Shown piece by piece: positions 33,609 through 41,837 of a stretch of 64,000 bases of DNA (positions within the stretch are counted from its first letter, which is position 1; each line of letters begins with the position of its first letter). The stretch covers positions 62,001-126,000 of the forward strand of contig NZ_JAGGOG010000025.1 in assembly GCF_018614655.1 (NCBI RefSeq), written 5' to 3'. The notes beneath the pieces are model-generated. The model saw only the letters and a list, made by a program, of their open reading frames with translations. It was not told the DNA's origin and ran no database searches. Made by a program: the position numbers and the translations under genes. This DNA comes from Pseudomonas fluorescens (GTDB taxonomy: Bacteria; Pseudomonadota; Gammaproteobacteria; Pseudomonadales; Pseudomonadaceae).

Positions 33609-34034
33609 TTACGCGATGATGGGTGGCGCACGGCTGCGGGCGCCGGGGAAGATGCTCTGCCGGGCATGGCCCAGGCGCGGGGCGGGGATGATGGCGTTGG
33701 CCGCAGGCGCAGAGCCCAGGCTGACGAACGAGACGCTGCCGGGCAATGCCGGGCAACTGAACAGCAGGCTGCAGTAGCCGCACTTTTCCCAGAGTACGTG
33801 GTGCTCATCCGGGACTTGGCTGTGCTCGGCGGGGTGCTGGGGCTCGCCATGGCAGTTGGGCGTATCCATGGACATTTCCATGGACATGCCGGCGTGATGG
33901 TCCATCGGCATCGCTTGGGAAATCAGCGGACCGATAAAGATCATCAGCATGGCGAACAGGCTGATCCAACTGCCGCGCGCAAGGCTCATCGGCTTACGGC
34001 GGGGTGTGGACAACCTGGCGCGTGAGGCGCCCAT
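33609..34034 (-). CDS. DUF2946 protein, Met/His-rich
   Basis: The 141-residue product has one membrane helix or signal (ISLFAMLMIFIGPLISQA), then MPMDHHAGMSMEMSMD and a CGYC motif, all typical of DUF2946 proteins linked to copper genes. It probably binds copper in the periplasm, but function is not established. The start may be 34034 or a Met 15 codons later. The former has only a weak ribosome site. Confidence 0.75.
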   Translation of the reverse strand: MGASRARLSTPRRKPMSLARGSWISLFAMLMIFIGPLISQAMPMDHHAGMSMEMSMDTPNCHGEPQHPAEHSQVPDEHHVLWEKCGYCSLLFSCPALPGSVSFVSLGSAPAANAIIPAPRLGHARQSIFPGARSRAPPIIA

Positions 34035-34055
34035 CCGGGTGCAGACCTGGAAGGC

Positions 34056-34535
34056 TTACTGGGCGTGCATGTGCTCGTGGCTGGCCGTTGGTGCTTGCTT
34101 GTGCACCGAGACCTCAACGTTTACGTCGCCGGCTTTTTCAAAGTGCAAGGTAAGCGGGAAGTGCTTGCCGTCGGCCAGCAGGCTGCGGTCTTTGAGCTCC
34201 AGCAGCATCACGTGATAGGCCATGGGGGCGAACGTCAGGTCACCCTTGGCCGGGACCGCGACGCTGGTCACCTGCTGCATTTTCATCAAGTCACCTTGCA
34301 TCACATGCTCATGCAGCTCGGCCTTGGCCGCCACGGGCGTATCGACGCTGAGCAAGCGATCAGGCTTTTCACCTTTGTTATGAATCACGAAATAAGCGGC
34401 GACCGTAGGCGCGTTGGGCGGCAACTCCTGTGACCAGGGGTCGCTGACCACCAGTTCGCCGACCTTGAAGTCATCCGCATTGGCGGCACACATCGGCAGC
34501 AACAACGCAGCCAGAAGCAGGGAAGATTTGAGCAT
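34056..34535 (-). CDS. Periplasmic copper chaperone, PCu(A)C family
   Basis: The 159-residue protein has a signal peptide ending ANA (about residue 19) and the PCuAC fold. The copper ligands lie in HEHVMQGDLMKMQQV and in APMAYHVMLLEL, matching the H-M...H-x-M pattern of the family. An extra C-terminal HKQAPTASHEHMHAQ tail may also bind metal. PCuAC proteins donate Cu(I) to cytochrome oxidase or buffer copper. It lies between two DUF2946 genes upstream of oprC. Confidence 0.9.
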   Translation of the reverse strand: MLKSSLLLAALLLPMCAANADDFKVGELVVSDPWSQELPPNAPTVAAYFVIHNKGEKPDRLLSVDTPVAAKAELHEHVMQGDLMKMQQVTSVAVPAKGDLTFAPMAYHVMLLELKDRSLLADGKHFPLTLHFEKAGDVNVEVSVHKQAPTASHEHMHAQ

Positions 34536-34581
34536 GGCAGTTCTCCAGAACGGTTCAAAACGCAGTTCAATTGCGAAGTGA

Positions 34582-34977
34582 TCAGACCGTTGGAGAGGCG
34601 CGGGGATTCAGGCTGGGCCATTGCTGGCGGGGTGTAGGGGATTGCAGTGATGGCGGCGGCAGGCTTTGCACCGCGTCGAATCGCGCGAAGTACAACTGCG
34701 GCACATGCCCTGGCAACGCTACCATCGGCGCCGACCCTGAGCAGCACCAGCAATGCTGCATGGTGGAATGATCGTCTTGTTGCGGCGCCTTTTGCTCCAG
34801 GCTCCCTAAGGAAATCGCCACCAGCTTGGTGCCGCTGGCGGAACAGAAACTGCCCCACAGCAACTGCTCGATGGAGTTTGTCGACGACTGCATCGCCCCG
34901 GCCATCGGCATGGCAAACGCGTTGAACAGCACTGCAAAGCAGGCGATCCAGGCAAATGCGAAGCGTTGACGGGCCAT
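34582..34977 (-). CDS. DUF2946 protein, first gene of the copper operon
   Basis: The 131-residue product begins with a membrane/signal segment (FAFAWIACFAVLFNAFAMPMAGA) and has a Cys/His cluster (DDHSTMQHCWCCSGSAP), as in DUF2946 proteins. It is a distant paralogue of the gene at 33609. A role in copper handling follows from neighbours only. Confidence 0.78.
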   Translation of the reverse strand: MARQRFAFAWIACFAVLFNAFAMPMAGAMQSSTNSIEQLLWGSFCSASGTKLVAISLGSLEQKAPQQDDHSTMQHCWCCSGSAPMVALPGHVPQLYFARFDAVQSLPPPSLQSPTPRQQWPSLNPRASPTV

Positions 34978-35000
34978 GGCGGACTATCCGTAGGGTTAAG

Positions 35001-35027
35001 CGATCAGGTGGGTATTTAGCCTGATCG
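35001..35027. promoter_or_regulatory. 8-bp palindrome upstream of the copper operon
   Basis: CGATCAGG (35001-35008) and CCTGATCG (35020-35027) are exact inverted repeats 11 bp apart, 24-50 bp before the first DUF2946 start. This could be an operator or a leader hairpin. It does not match CueR or Zur consensus by eye. Confidence 0.4.
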
Positions 35028-35096
35028 GGGGCGATAAGTAAAAAGCGGGTGTGCGGTTTGGTGTCGCAGTGACATCAGATTGCTGTGGCGATCACC

Positions 35097-35206
35097 TGTA
35101 GCCGCTGGCGCAGCCTGCGATCGGCTGCGTAGCAGTCGCCAGAATCTTGAAACCGCTGAAGGTCCTTCGGCCCTTATCGCAGCCTCATTCTTCGGCAGCG
35201 GCTACA
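35097..35206. repeat. GTAGCC-family inverted repeat (opposite orientation)
   Basis: TGTAGCCGCTG and CAGCGGCTACA form the ends. The inner segment GAAGGTCCTTCGGCCCTTAT is the reverse complement of the centre seen at 16017 and 19550. It lies between the cobK end and the copper operon start. Confidence 0.82.
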
Positions 35207-35254
35207 CGGGCCAAATGTGTGACGGCTCTTGGCGGGTGATGCACAAGACGGTAT

Positions 35255-35998
35255 CTACTGAACGCCAGGTCTTTGAAGTTGTGTAGATTCCAATGCCAGC
35301 AGCACCGCATCCGCAGTCAAAAACTCCCGATCCACGCCCACCAACTCCGGTCGTTTCAAAATCAGCACCGGCACCCCACGCTCCCGCGCCACTTCCAGCT
35401 TCGGCTCCGTTGCGCTGCTGCCGCTGTTCTTGCTGATCAGCACATCAATCTGCCGCCGTTCGAACAACGCGCGCTCATCCTCGATCAGAAACGGACCGCG
35501 AGCGCCGATCACTTCGCAACGCTCGTTGCCCGGATAAACATCCAGCGCCCGCAAGGTCCAGAACTGCTCGGAAGGAATCTCTGCCAGGTGTTGCAGCGGC
35601 TCACGGCCGAGGGTGAACAGTGGACGCTTGAAGGGTTTGAGGGCTTTCGTCAGCTCCGCCCAGTCACTGACTTCACGCCAATCATCCCCGGCTTGCGGCT
35701 GCCAGGCGGGACGGCGCAAGGCCCAGCAGGGCACGCCGCACAGGCGGGCAGCATGGGCGGCGTTATGACTGATTTGTGCGGCATAGGGGTGCGTGGCATC
35801 CAGCACCAGTTCGATGCCTTCGTCGCGAATGAACTGCGCCAGTCCGTCAACGCCGCCGTAACCGCCGACGCGCACCCGGCAGGTGAGGTCGGTGGGCACT
35901 CGGCCGATGCCCGCCAGGCTGTAAATATGTTCTGGCTCCAAAGTGCGGGCGATGGCCAGGGCTTCAGTGACGCCGCCCAGCAGCAGGGTACGTTTCAT
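35255..35998 (-). CDS. cobK: Precorrin-6A reductase
   Basis: The 247-residue product has the NADPH-binding start LLLGGVTEALAIA and the conserved DATHPYAAQIS motif of CobK/CbiJ. It reduces precorrin-6A to precorrin-6B in cobalamin synthesis. It overlaps cobL by ATGA. As I recall, in P. aeruginosa cbiD lies between these two genes; it is absent here. Confidence 0.94.
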   Translation of the reverse strand: MKRTLLLGGVTEALAIARTLEPEHIYSLAGIGRVPTDLTCRVRVGGYGGVDGLAQFIRDEGIELVLDATHPYAAQISHNAAHAARLCGVPCWALRRPAWQPQAGDDWREVSDWAELTKALKPFKRPLFTLGREPLQHLAEIPSEQFWTLRALDVYPGNERCEVIGARGPFLIEDERALFERRQIDVLISKNSGSSATEPKLEVARERGVPVLILKRPELVGVDREFLTADAVLLALESTQLQRPGVQ

Positions 35999-37200
35999 AG
36001 CGGCTTGATCACTTCCAGCAAGGTGATCGGCAACGCTTGGCGCCAGGTGTCGAAGTTGCCCAAGGGCTGCGCCTGGGCAATGTGGATGCGCGTCAGTTCG
36101 CCGCCGTGTTGTTCGCGCCAGGCCATCAGGGTCATTTCGCTTTGCAGGGTCACGGCATTGGCCACCAGCCGGCCGCCGGGACGCAGGTGGTGCCAGCAGG
36201 TGTCCAGCACGCCGTCGCGGGTCACGCCGCCGCCGATGAAGATCGCATCCGGTGCTTCCAGACCGGCGAGGGCCAGCGGTGCACTGCCGCGAATCAGTTG
36301 CAGGCCGGGGACGCCGAGGGCGTCGCGGTTGTGTTCGATCAACACTTGCCGGCCTTCATCCGCTTCTATGGCCAGCGCTCGGCAACTGGGGTGGGCGCGC
36401 ATCCATTCGATACCGATAGAGCCGCTGCCAGCACCGACATCCCACAGCAGTTCGCCGGGGACGGGCGCCAGGCGGGCCAGGGTCATGGCACGAACATCAC
36501 GTTTGGTCAGTTGACCATCGTGCTGGAAGGCCGAATCCGGCAGCCCGGCAAGGCGTGACAGGCGCGGGGTGTTGGCGTCGGCAACGCAGTCGATGGCCAC
36601 CAGGTTCAGGGCTGCAATCGGTAGGTCCTGCCAATCCTGGGCAATGCCGTCGATACGCCGTTCATCGGTGCCGCCCAGGTGCTCGAAGACACTCAAGCGA
36701 CTCGGGCCGAAGCCACTGGAACGCAGTAACGCCGCAATCGCCGCCGGGCTCTGGCCGTCGTTGCTCAGCACCAGCACACGTACGCCACTGGAAAGATGGG
36801 CATTCAGAGCGGCCAATGGGCGGGCCACCACCGACAGCGTCACCACGTCCTGTAACGGCCAGCCCAAGCGCGCCGCCGCCAGGGACACGGAAGAGGGCGC
36901 CGGCAGAATCAGCAATTCGTCGGCGGGCACCTGCCGCGCGAGGCTGGCACCCACGCCATAGAACATCGGGTCGCCGCTGGCCAGCACACAGACCGCTTCA
37001 CCGCGCCGCGCCAGCACCGGCTCCAGGGAAAACGGGCTGGGCCACAACACGCGTTCACCGCGAATACACACCGGCAACAGGTCCAGCTGGCGCTGGCCGC
37101 CAATAATGCGAGAGGCGCGCAACAGGGCGTGCCGAGCATTTCTGCCCAGACCCTTGAAGCCGTCTTCACCGATGCCTACTACCGTCAGCCAGGGCGACAT
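35995..37200 (-). CDS. cobL: Precorrin-6B C5,15-methyltransferase (decarboxylating)
   Basis: The 401-residue fusion protein has an N-terminal tetrapyrrole methylase (CbiE-like, residues about 1-200: VVGIGEDGFKGL; VLASGDPMFYGVGASLA) and a C-terminal class I methyltransferase (CbiT-like, about 225-401: LLWDVGAGSGSIGIEWMRAH). It methylates C5 and C15 and decarboxylates the C12 acetate. The gene is divergent from cobG. Confidence 0.95.
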   Translation of the reverse strand: MSPWLTVVGIGEDGFKGLGRNARHALLRASRIIGGQRQLDLLPVCIRGERVLWPSPFSLEPVLARRGEAVCVLASGDPMFYGVGASLARQVPADELLILPAPSSVSLAAARLGWPLQDVVTLSVVARPLAALNAHLSSGVRVLVLSNDGQSPAAIAALLRSSGFGPSRLSVFEHLGGTDERRIDGIAQDWQDLPIAALNLVAIDCVADANTPRLSRLAGLPDSAFQHDGQLTKRDVRAMTLARLAPVPGELLWDVGAGSGSIGIEWMRAHPSCRALAIEADEGRQVLIEHNRDALGVPGLQLIRGSAPLALAGLEAPDAIFIGGGVTRDGVLDTCWHHLRPGGRLVANAVTLQSEMTLMAWREQHGGELTRIHIAQAQPLGNFDTWRQALPITLLEVIKPL

Positions 37201-37296
37201 ATGAATTCCTTGAACGACATCCGACGGGCAGGCTTTTCATGCCGCCGGACAAAGCAGGCATAATACCGCGCCTTTACCTGTGAACCGGTAGCCCCC
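37201..37296. promoter_or_regulatory. Short divergent promoter region of cobL and cobG
   Basis: Only 96 bp separate the two start codons. A GCATAATACC segment could hold a -10 box for cobG. The space is too short for a normal B12 riboswitch, and no B12 box is seen. Confidence 0.35.
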
Positions 37297-38604
37297 GTGA
37301 AACCACTGCCATTGTCCAATACGTTGCGCCCCTCGGGTTGTCCGGGGTTGCTGCGTATTGTCCAGGCGTTGGATGGCGGAATTTGCCGGATCAAATTGGC
37401 GGGCGGATCGATCACTGCCGACCAGGCCAACGCCGTGGCAGAGGCGGCGCAGGCGTACGCAGGCGGGGTGATCGAAGCGACCAATCGCGCCAACCTGCAG
37501 ATTCGCGGGATCGGCACCGAGCACGATGCCCTCATTGCAATGTTGCTGGCGGCGGGCCTGGGCCCGAGCAGCGCTGGCGGGGACGATGTACGCAACCTGA
37601 TGCTCAGCCCCAGCGCCGGGATCGACCGCGACATGTTGTTCGATACCCGGCCCCTGGCGAATCAGATCCTCACCACCTTGCAAACCCACCCACGCTTTCA
37701 TGAGCTGTCGGCCAAGTTCGCCGTGCAACTGGACGGCGGTGAGGCTCTGGCGATGCTCGAACATCACCACGACCTGTGGTTGTCGGCCTTTGAGGTGAAT
37801 GGCGAGACGCTGCTGGCGTTCGGCCTGGCCGGTTGCCTTGGTCATGACGCTCCGCTGGCCGCCGTGCCGCTGACCCAAGGGCATGCACTGGTGGTGGCCG
37901 TGCTGGAGTGGTTTCTTGAACAGGCCCGGCCTGAACAGACACGCATGCGTCATCTGTTGGCTGATACGACGGTGGATCACTTCCTGGGGCAACTGCGTTT
38001 GTCATTGCGGCCTGCCACCGGTTTTTCACGCGATGCCAACCCCGCACCGCTGCACCTGGGCAGTTATCCACAGCGCCAGGAAAACCGTGTCTACGTGGGC
38101 GTTGTCGCCCCTCTTGGAAGGTTGGACGGCGCCATGCTTCAAGGCGCTGCGCGCTTGGCCAGCGAGTATGGCGACGCCAGCCTGCGATTCACGCCGTGGC
38201 AAGGGGTGCTGCTGCCCAATCTGCTGGCCGAGGACGCCGCTGTCGTCACCGAACACCTGGGACAATTGGGCTTTCTGTGTTCGGTGGATCAGCCCCTGGC
38301 CCGCCTGATCGCTTGCACCGGCTCTACGGGCTGCGGCAAAGGCCTGGCCGATACCAAGGCCGACGCCTTGCAACTGGCCACGCTGCTGCAAGGCCAGGAC
38401 GTGCACTTGTCCGGCTGCCCGCGTTCCTGCGCCGCCGCCCACACCGCACCAGCCACCTTGCTGGCAGTAAGCCCCGGTCACTACGACCTCTATTTTCGCG
38501 AAGCAGGCCAGCCGGGTTTCGGCCGCCTGCAAGCACGCACTCTTTCTCTTTCAGCGGCGAGCGCCATACTGCGCGCCCGCCCACGGAGCAACACCGATGA
38601 TTGA
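37297..38604 (+). CDS. cobG: Precorrin-3B synthase
   Basis: The 435-residue protein belongs to the sulfite/nitrite reductase-like family. The iron-sulfur cysteines are in CTGSTGCGKG and SGCPRSCA. CobG uses oxygen to hydroxylate precorrin-3A and form the lactone, so it marks the aerobic cobalamin route. The start codon is GTG; it gives the RPSGCPGLLRIVQALDGG N-terminus expected of the family. It overlaps cobH. Confidence 0.93.
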   Translation: MKPLPLSNTLRPSGCPGLLRIVQALDGGICRIKLAGGSITADQANAVAEAAQAYAGGVIEATNRANLQIRGIGTEHDALIAMLLAAGLGPSSAGGDDVRNLMLSPSAGIDRDMLFDTRPLANQILTTLQTHPRFHELSAKFAVQLDGGEALAMLEHHHDLWLSAFEVNGETLLAFGLAGCLGHDAPLAAVPLTQGHALVVAVLEWFLEQARPEQTRMRHLLADTTVDHFLGQLRLSLRPATGFSRDANPAPLHLGSYPQRQENRVYVGVVAPLGRLDGAMLQGAARLASEYGDASLRFTPWQGVLLPNLLAEDAAVVTEHLGQLGFLCSVDQPLARLIACTGSTGCGKGLADTKADALQLATLLQGQDVHLSGCPRSCAAAHTAPATLLAVSPGHYDLYFREAGQPGFGRLQARTLSLSAASAILRARPRSNTDD

Positions 38605-39223
38605 TTACATCCGCGACGGTCAGGAGATCTATCGCAACTCCTTCGCGATCATTCGCGCAGAAGCCAAGCTGGATCGCATCCCGGCCGACCTGGAAAAACT
38701 CGCGGTGCGGGTGATTCACGCCTGCGGCATGGTCGATGCTATCGAGGGCCTGCAGTTTTCCGAAGGCGCGGGCAAGGCCGGGCGTGATGCCCTGGCCGCC
38801 GGTGCACCGATCCTGTGTGATGCGCGCATGGTCTCCGAGGGCGTAACCCGTACCCGTCTGCCCGCCAACAATCAGGTGATCTGCACCCTGCGCGATGACA
38901 GCGTGCCGGACCTGGCGCGCGAGTTGGGCAACACCCGCTCCGCCGCCGCCCTGGAATTGTGGCGTCCGCACCTGGAAGGCAGCGTGGTGGTGATTGGCAA
39001 TGCACCCACGGCTTTGTTCTACCTGTTGGAAATGCTCGACGCCGGCGCACCCAAACCGGCGTTGATCCTCGGTTTTCCGGTGGGCTTTGTCGGTGCTGCC
39101 GAATCCAAAGCGATGCTGGCCGCTGACAGCCGTGGCGTGCCGTTCGTGATCATGCAAGGTCGCTTGGGCGGCAGCGCCATGGCGGCGGCGGCGGTCAACG
39201 CTTTGGCCACGGAGGTCGAATAA
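38597..39223 (+). CDS. cobH: Precorrin-8X methylmutase
   Basis: The 208-residue product has CobH signatures: the catalytic His region VRVIHACGMVD, DARMVSEGVTRTRLPANNQV and FPVGFVGAAESK. It moves the C11 methyl group to C12, giving hydrogenobyrinate. The start overlaps cobG by 8 bp and the end overlaps cobI, so the genes are coupled. Confidence 0.96.
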   Translation: MIDYIRDGQEIYRNSFAIIRAEAKLDRIPADLEKLAVRVIHACGMVDAIEGLQFSEGAGKAGRDALAAGAPILCDARMVSEGVTRTRLPANNQVICTLRDDSVPDLARELGNTRSAAALELWRPHLEGSVVVIGNAPTALFYLLEMLDAGAPKPALILGFPVGFVGAAESKAMLAADSRGVPFVIMQGRLGGSAMAAAAVNALATEVE

Positions 39224-39954
39224 TGCAGGCTCGCGGACGTTTGATCGGTTTGGGCGTAGGCCCCGGTGATCCGGAACTGATCACCCTCAAGGCCCTGCGC
39301 CTGCTGCGTGAATCGCCAGTGGTGGCGTACTTCGTGGCCAAGGGCAAGAAGGGCAACGCCTTCGGCATTATCGAAGATCACTTGGTGGCGGAGCAGACCT
39401 TGATGCCGCTGGTTTATCCAGTGACCACCGAAGTCTTGCCGGCGCCGCTGTCCTACGAACAGGTGATCAGCGATTTCTACGACAGCGCCAGCGTTGAGGT
39501 GGCCGCGCATCTGGATGCCGGTCGCGACGTGGCGGTGATCTGTGAAGGCGATCCGTTCTTCTACGGTTCCTACATGTATTTGCATGACCGCCTGGCCGAG
39601 CGCTACGAGGCTCAGGTGATCCCGGGCGTGTGCTCGATGCTGGGAGGCGCATCGGTGCTGGGTGCGCCGTTGGTGTACCGCAATCAGAGCTTGTCGGTAC
39701 TCTCCGGCGTGTTGCCTCACGATGAACTCAAGCGGCGCCTGGCGGATGCCGACGCGGCGGTGATCATGAAGCTGGGACGCAACTTTCCCAAGGTGCGTCA
39801 GGTACTGGAAGACCTCGGTTTGGCCGAGCGCGCGCTGTATGTGGAGCGCGCGACCATGGCCAATCAGAAAATCGTCCCACTGGATCAGGTTGAGCCCATG
39901 TCTTCGCCGTACTTCTCGCTGATCATCGTCCCAGGTGAAAGGTGGCAGGGCTGA
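39223..39954 (+). CDS. cobI: Precorrin-2 C20-methyltransferase
   Basis: The 243-residue tetrapyrrole methylase has GLGVGPGDPELITLKALRLL at the N-terminus, CEGDPFFYGSYMYLHDRL and VIPGVCSMLGGASVLGAPLV. It uses SAM to methylate C20 of precorrin-2. It shares a base with the cobH stop and its stop overlaps cobJ (TGATG). Confidence 0.95.
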   Translation: MQARGRLIGLGVGPGDPELITLKALRLLRESPVVAYFVAKGKKGNAFGIIEDHLVAEQTLMPLVYPVTTEVLPAPLSYEQVISDFYDSASVEVAAHLDAGRDVAVICEGDPFFYGSYMYLHDRLAERYEAQVIPGVCSMLGGASVLGAPLVYRNQSLSVLSGVLPHDELKRRLADADAAVIMKLGRNFPKVRQVLEDLGLAERALYVERATMANQKIVPLDQVEPMSSPYFSLIIVPGERWQG

Positions 39955-41600
39955 TGACTGCTCCCGCGATTGTGATTCTGGGCAACGGCAGCCTTGCCAC
40001 GGCCCGCAGCATCCAGCAGTTGTACCCCGACGCGCTGATCCACGGGCTGGCCGAACGGGTTGAGGGTGCTGACCGGGTGTACAGCGAATTCGGTGCAACC
40101 TTGCGCCAGTTGTACCAGCAGGGCACGCCGATCATCGCGCTGTGCGCGGCCGGGATTGTGATCCGCACGCTGGCGCCGCTGTTGCTGGAAAAGGGCGCTG
40201 AACCGGCGGTGCTGGCCGTGGCCGAGGATGGCAGCGCCGTGGTGCCGCTGCTCGGCGGCCTGGGCGGGGTGAATGTGCTGGCGCGGGAAATCGCCGCCGT
40301 GCTCGGCGTTGCTGCCGCCATCACCACCAGCGGCGAGCTACGTTTTGGCACCTGCCTGCTTAACCCGCCCAAGGGTTATCAGTTGGCGGATCTGGAACTG
40401 GGCAAGCGTTTTGTCTCGGACCTGCTGGCCGGTGAAACGGTGCGTATCGAAGGCGCCGCGCCGTGGCTGGACCAGGCCAATCTGCCCGAGGACCAGCAGG
40501 CGCGCTTGGCGATTCATGTGGGCAATCGCGAGCGTATACCTGCGCTCAATGAGTTGCTGATTTATCCGAAGAATGTCTGGGTGACTTGCCGGCCGAGCGC
40601 GCAATTGGCCCTTCGGGTTCGCGAGGCGTTGCACGACGCCGGGATCGCGGCGCAGTCCCTGGCGTGCCTGTTGGCCAGTGACCAGGACATGGCCAGCCCC
40701 GAGCTGCACGAAGCGTCGCTGGAACTGAGCGTGCCGCTACGTTTCGCCGCCTTGTCGCACGCCGCCGAGGCCGACGTCGTCATCACCGTTGCTGACGAAC
40801 CGGTGGACGTGTCCCTCCTCGGTCGCCCTCGTGGGCGTCTGGCGGTGATTGGCCTGGGCCCGGGCGCAGCTGAGCTGATGGTGCCGGCGGTCAAGGCCGA
40901 GCTGGCGCGCTGCACCGACGTGCTGGGTTATGAAACCTACGTACGCATGGCCGGGCCGTTTCGGGCCGATCAGGTCCAGCATTGCACCGACAACCGCGAA
41001 GAGATGCAGCGCGCGCGTCACGCGTTTGAACTGGCCGCACAGGGCCGTTCGGTGGTGGTGGTTTCCTCCGGTGACCCGGGTGTGTTCGCCATGGCGGCAG
41101 CGGTATTGGAAGCCTTGCACGAGTCCACTGACCCGACTTGGCAGCAGGTTGACCTGGAGATTCTGCCGGGCGTCTCGGCGTCTCTGGCCACGGCTGCCCA
41201 GGCAGGTGCGCCGTTGGGTCACGACTTCTGTGTGATGTCGCTCTCGGACAACCTCAAGCCTTGGTCGATTATCGAAAAACGCCTGGACCTGGCGTCCCAG
41301 GCCGACCTGGCCCTGGCGTTCTACAACCCGATCTCCCGCTCGCGGCCGTGGCAGTTGGGGCGTGCCCTGGAGATTGTCGCGCAGCACCGTACCGCCGAAA
41401 CGCCGGTGGTGTTGGGCCGTGACATCGGTCGTCCGGGGCAGACCTTGCGGGTCACCACCCTTGGGCAACTGACGCCGGATCAAGTGGACATGCGCACCAT
41501 GGTGTTGATCGGTTCGTCCACCACCTGCGTGTTCCCTCGGGCCGGTGGCGGTGAGTGGGTTTACACGCCGCGCTGGTATGGGGAAAAACCGCTGTCCTGA
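39954..41600 (+). CDS. cobJ: CbiG-CobJ fusion, precorrin-3B C17-methyltransferase
   Basis: The 548-residue protein has two parts. Residues about 1-275 resemble CbiG/CobE (LCAAGIVIRTLAPLLLEKGA; AITTSGELRFG; a VWVTCRPSAQLALRVREAL CobE-like region). Residues about 285-548 are CobJ/CbiH methylase (LAVIGLGPGAAELMVPAV; VVSSGDPGVFAMAAAVLE). CobJ performs C17 methylation and ring contraction. The ATG at 39954 overlaps the cobI stop; a GTG four codons upstream is also possible. The fusion is common in pseudomonads. Confidence 0.93.
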   Translation: MTAPAIVILGNGSLATARSIQQLYPDALIHGLAERVEGADRVYSEFGATLRQLYQQGTPIIALCAAGIVIRTLAPLLLEKGAEPAVLAVAEDGSAVVPLLGGLGGVNVLAREIAAVLGVAAAITTSGELRFGTCLLNPPKGYQLADLELGKRFVSDLLAGETVRIEGAAPWLDQANLPEDQQARLAIHVGNRERIPALNELLIYPKNVWVTCRPSAQLALRVREALHDAGIAAQSLACLLASDQDMASPELHEASLELSVPLRFAALSHAAEADVVITVADEPVDVSLLGRPRGRLAVIGLGPGAAELMVPAVKAELARCTDVLGYETYVRMAGPFRADQVQHCTDNREEMQRARHAFELAAQGRSVVVVSSGDPGVFAMAAAVLEALHESTDPTWQQVDLEILPGVSASLATAAQAGAPLGHDFCVMSLSDNLKPWSIIEKRLDLASQADLALAFYNPISRSRPWQLGRALEIVAQHRTAETPVVLGRDIGRPGQTLRVTTLGQLTPDQVDMRTMVLIGSSTTCVFPRAGGGEWVYTPRWYGEKPLS

Positions 41601-41837
41601 AAAGGTCAATGGCTGTGAAAGAAAGCTCTGAGCCGCGGTGGGTAATTACCTGCAGTGACTTGGGGCTTTTTCTTTTTCTGTTCGGGAAAACGGGAAGGCT
41701 TGGATGTGCGCCTTGTGATTGCTGGGCGGGGTTGTTGCGCACGTTCTCCCCAGACATGTTTGTCGTATGGAAAGCCCGCGGGTGTGTGGACTACCGTTGA
41801 GGCAATCCCCGTGTGGGGTGTTTGTGGAGAGATACAA
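41601..41837. other. Gap before the unrecognised gene
   Basis: The 237-bp stretch contains T-rich runs and no obvious promoter, repeat or RNA gene. Reading frames through it lack coding character. A GGAGAG site at the end serves the next gene. Confidence 0.4.

Noticed and set aside
37201..37296. B12 riboswitch between cobL and cobG
   Set aside because: The gap is only 96 bp and shows no B12-box sequence or the needed multi-stem fold.
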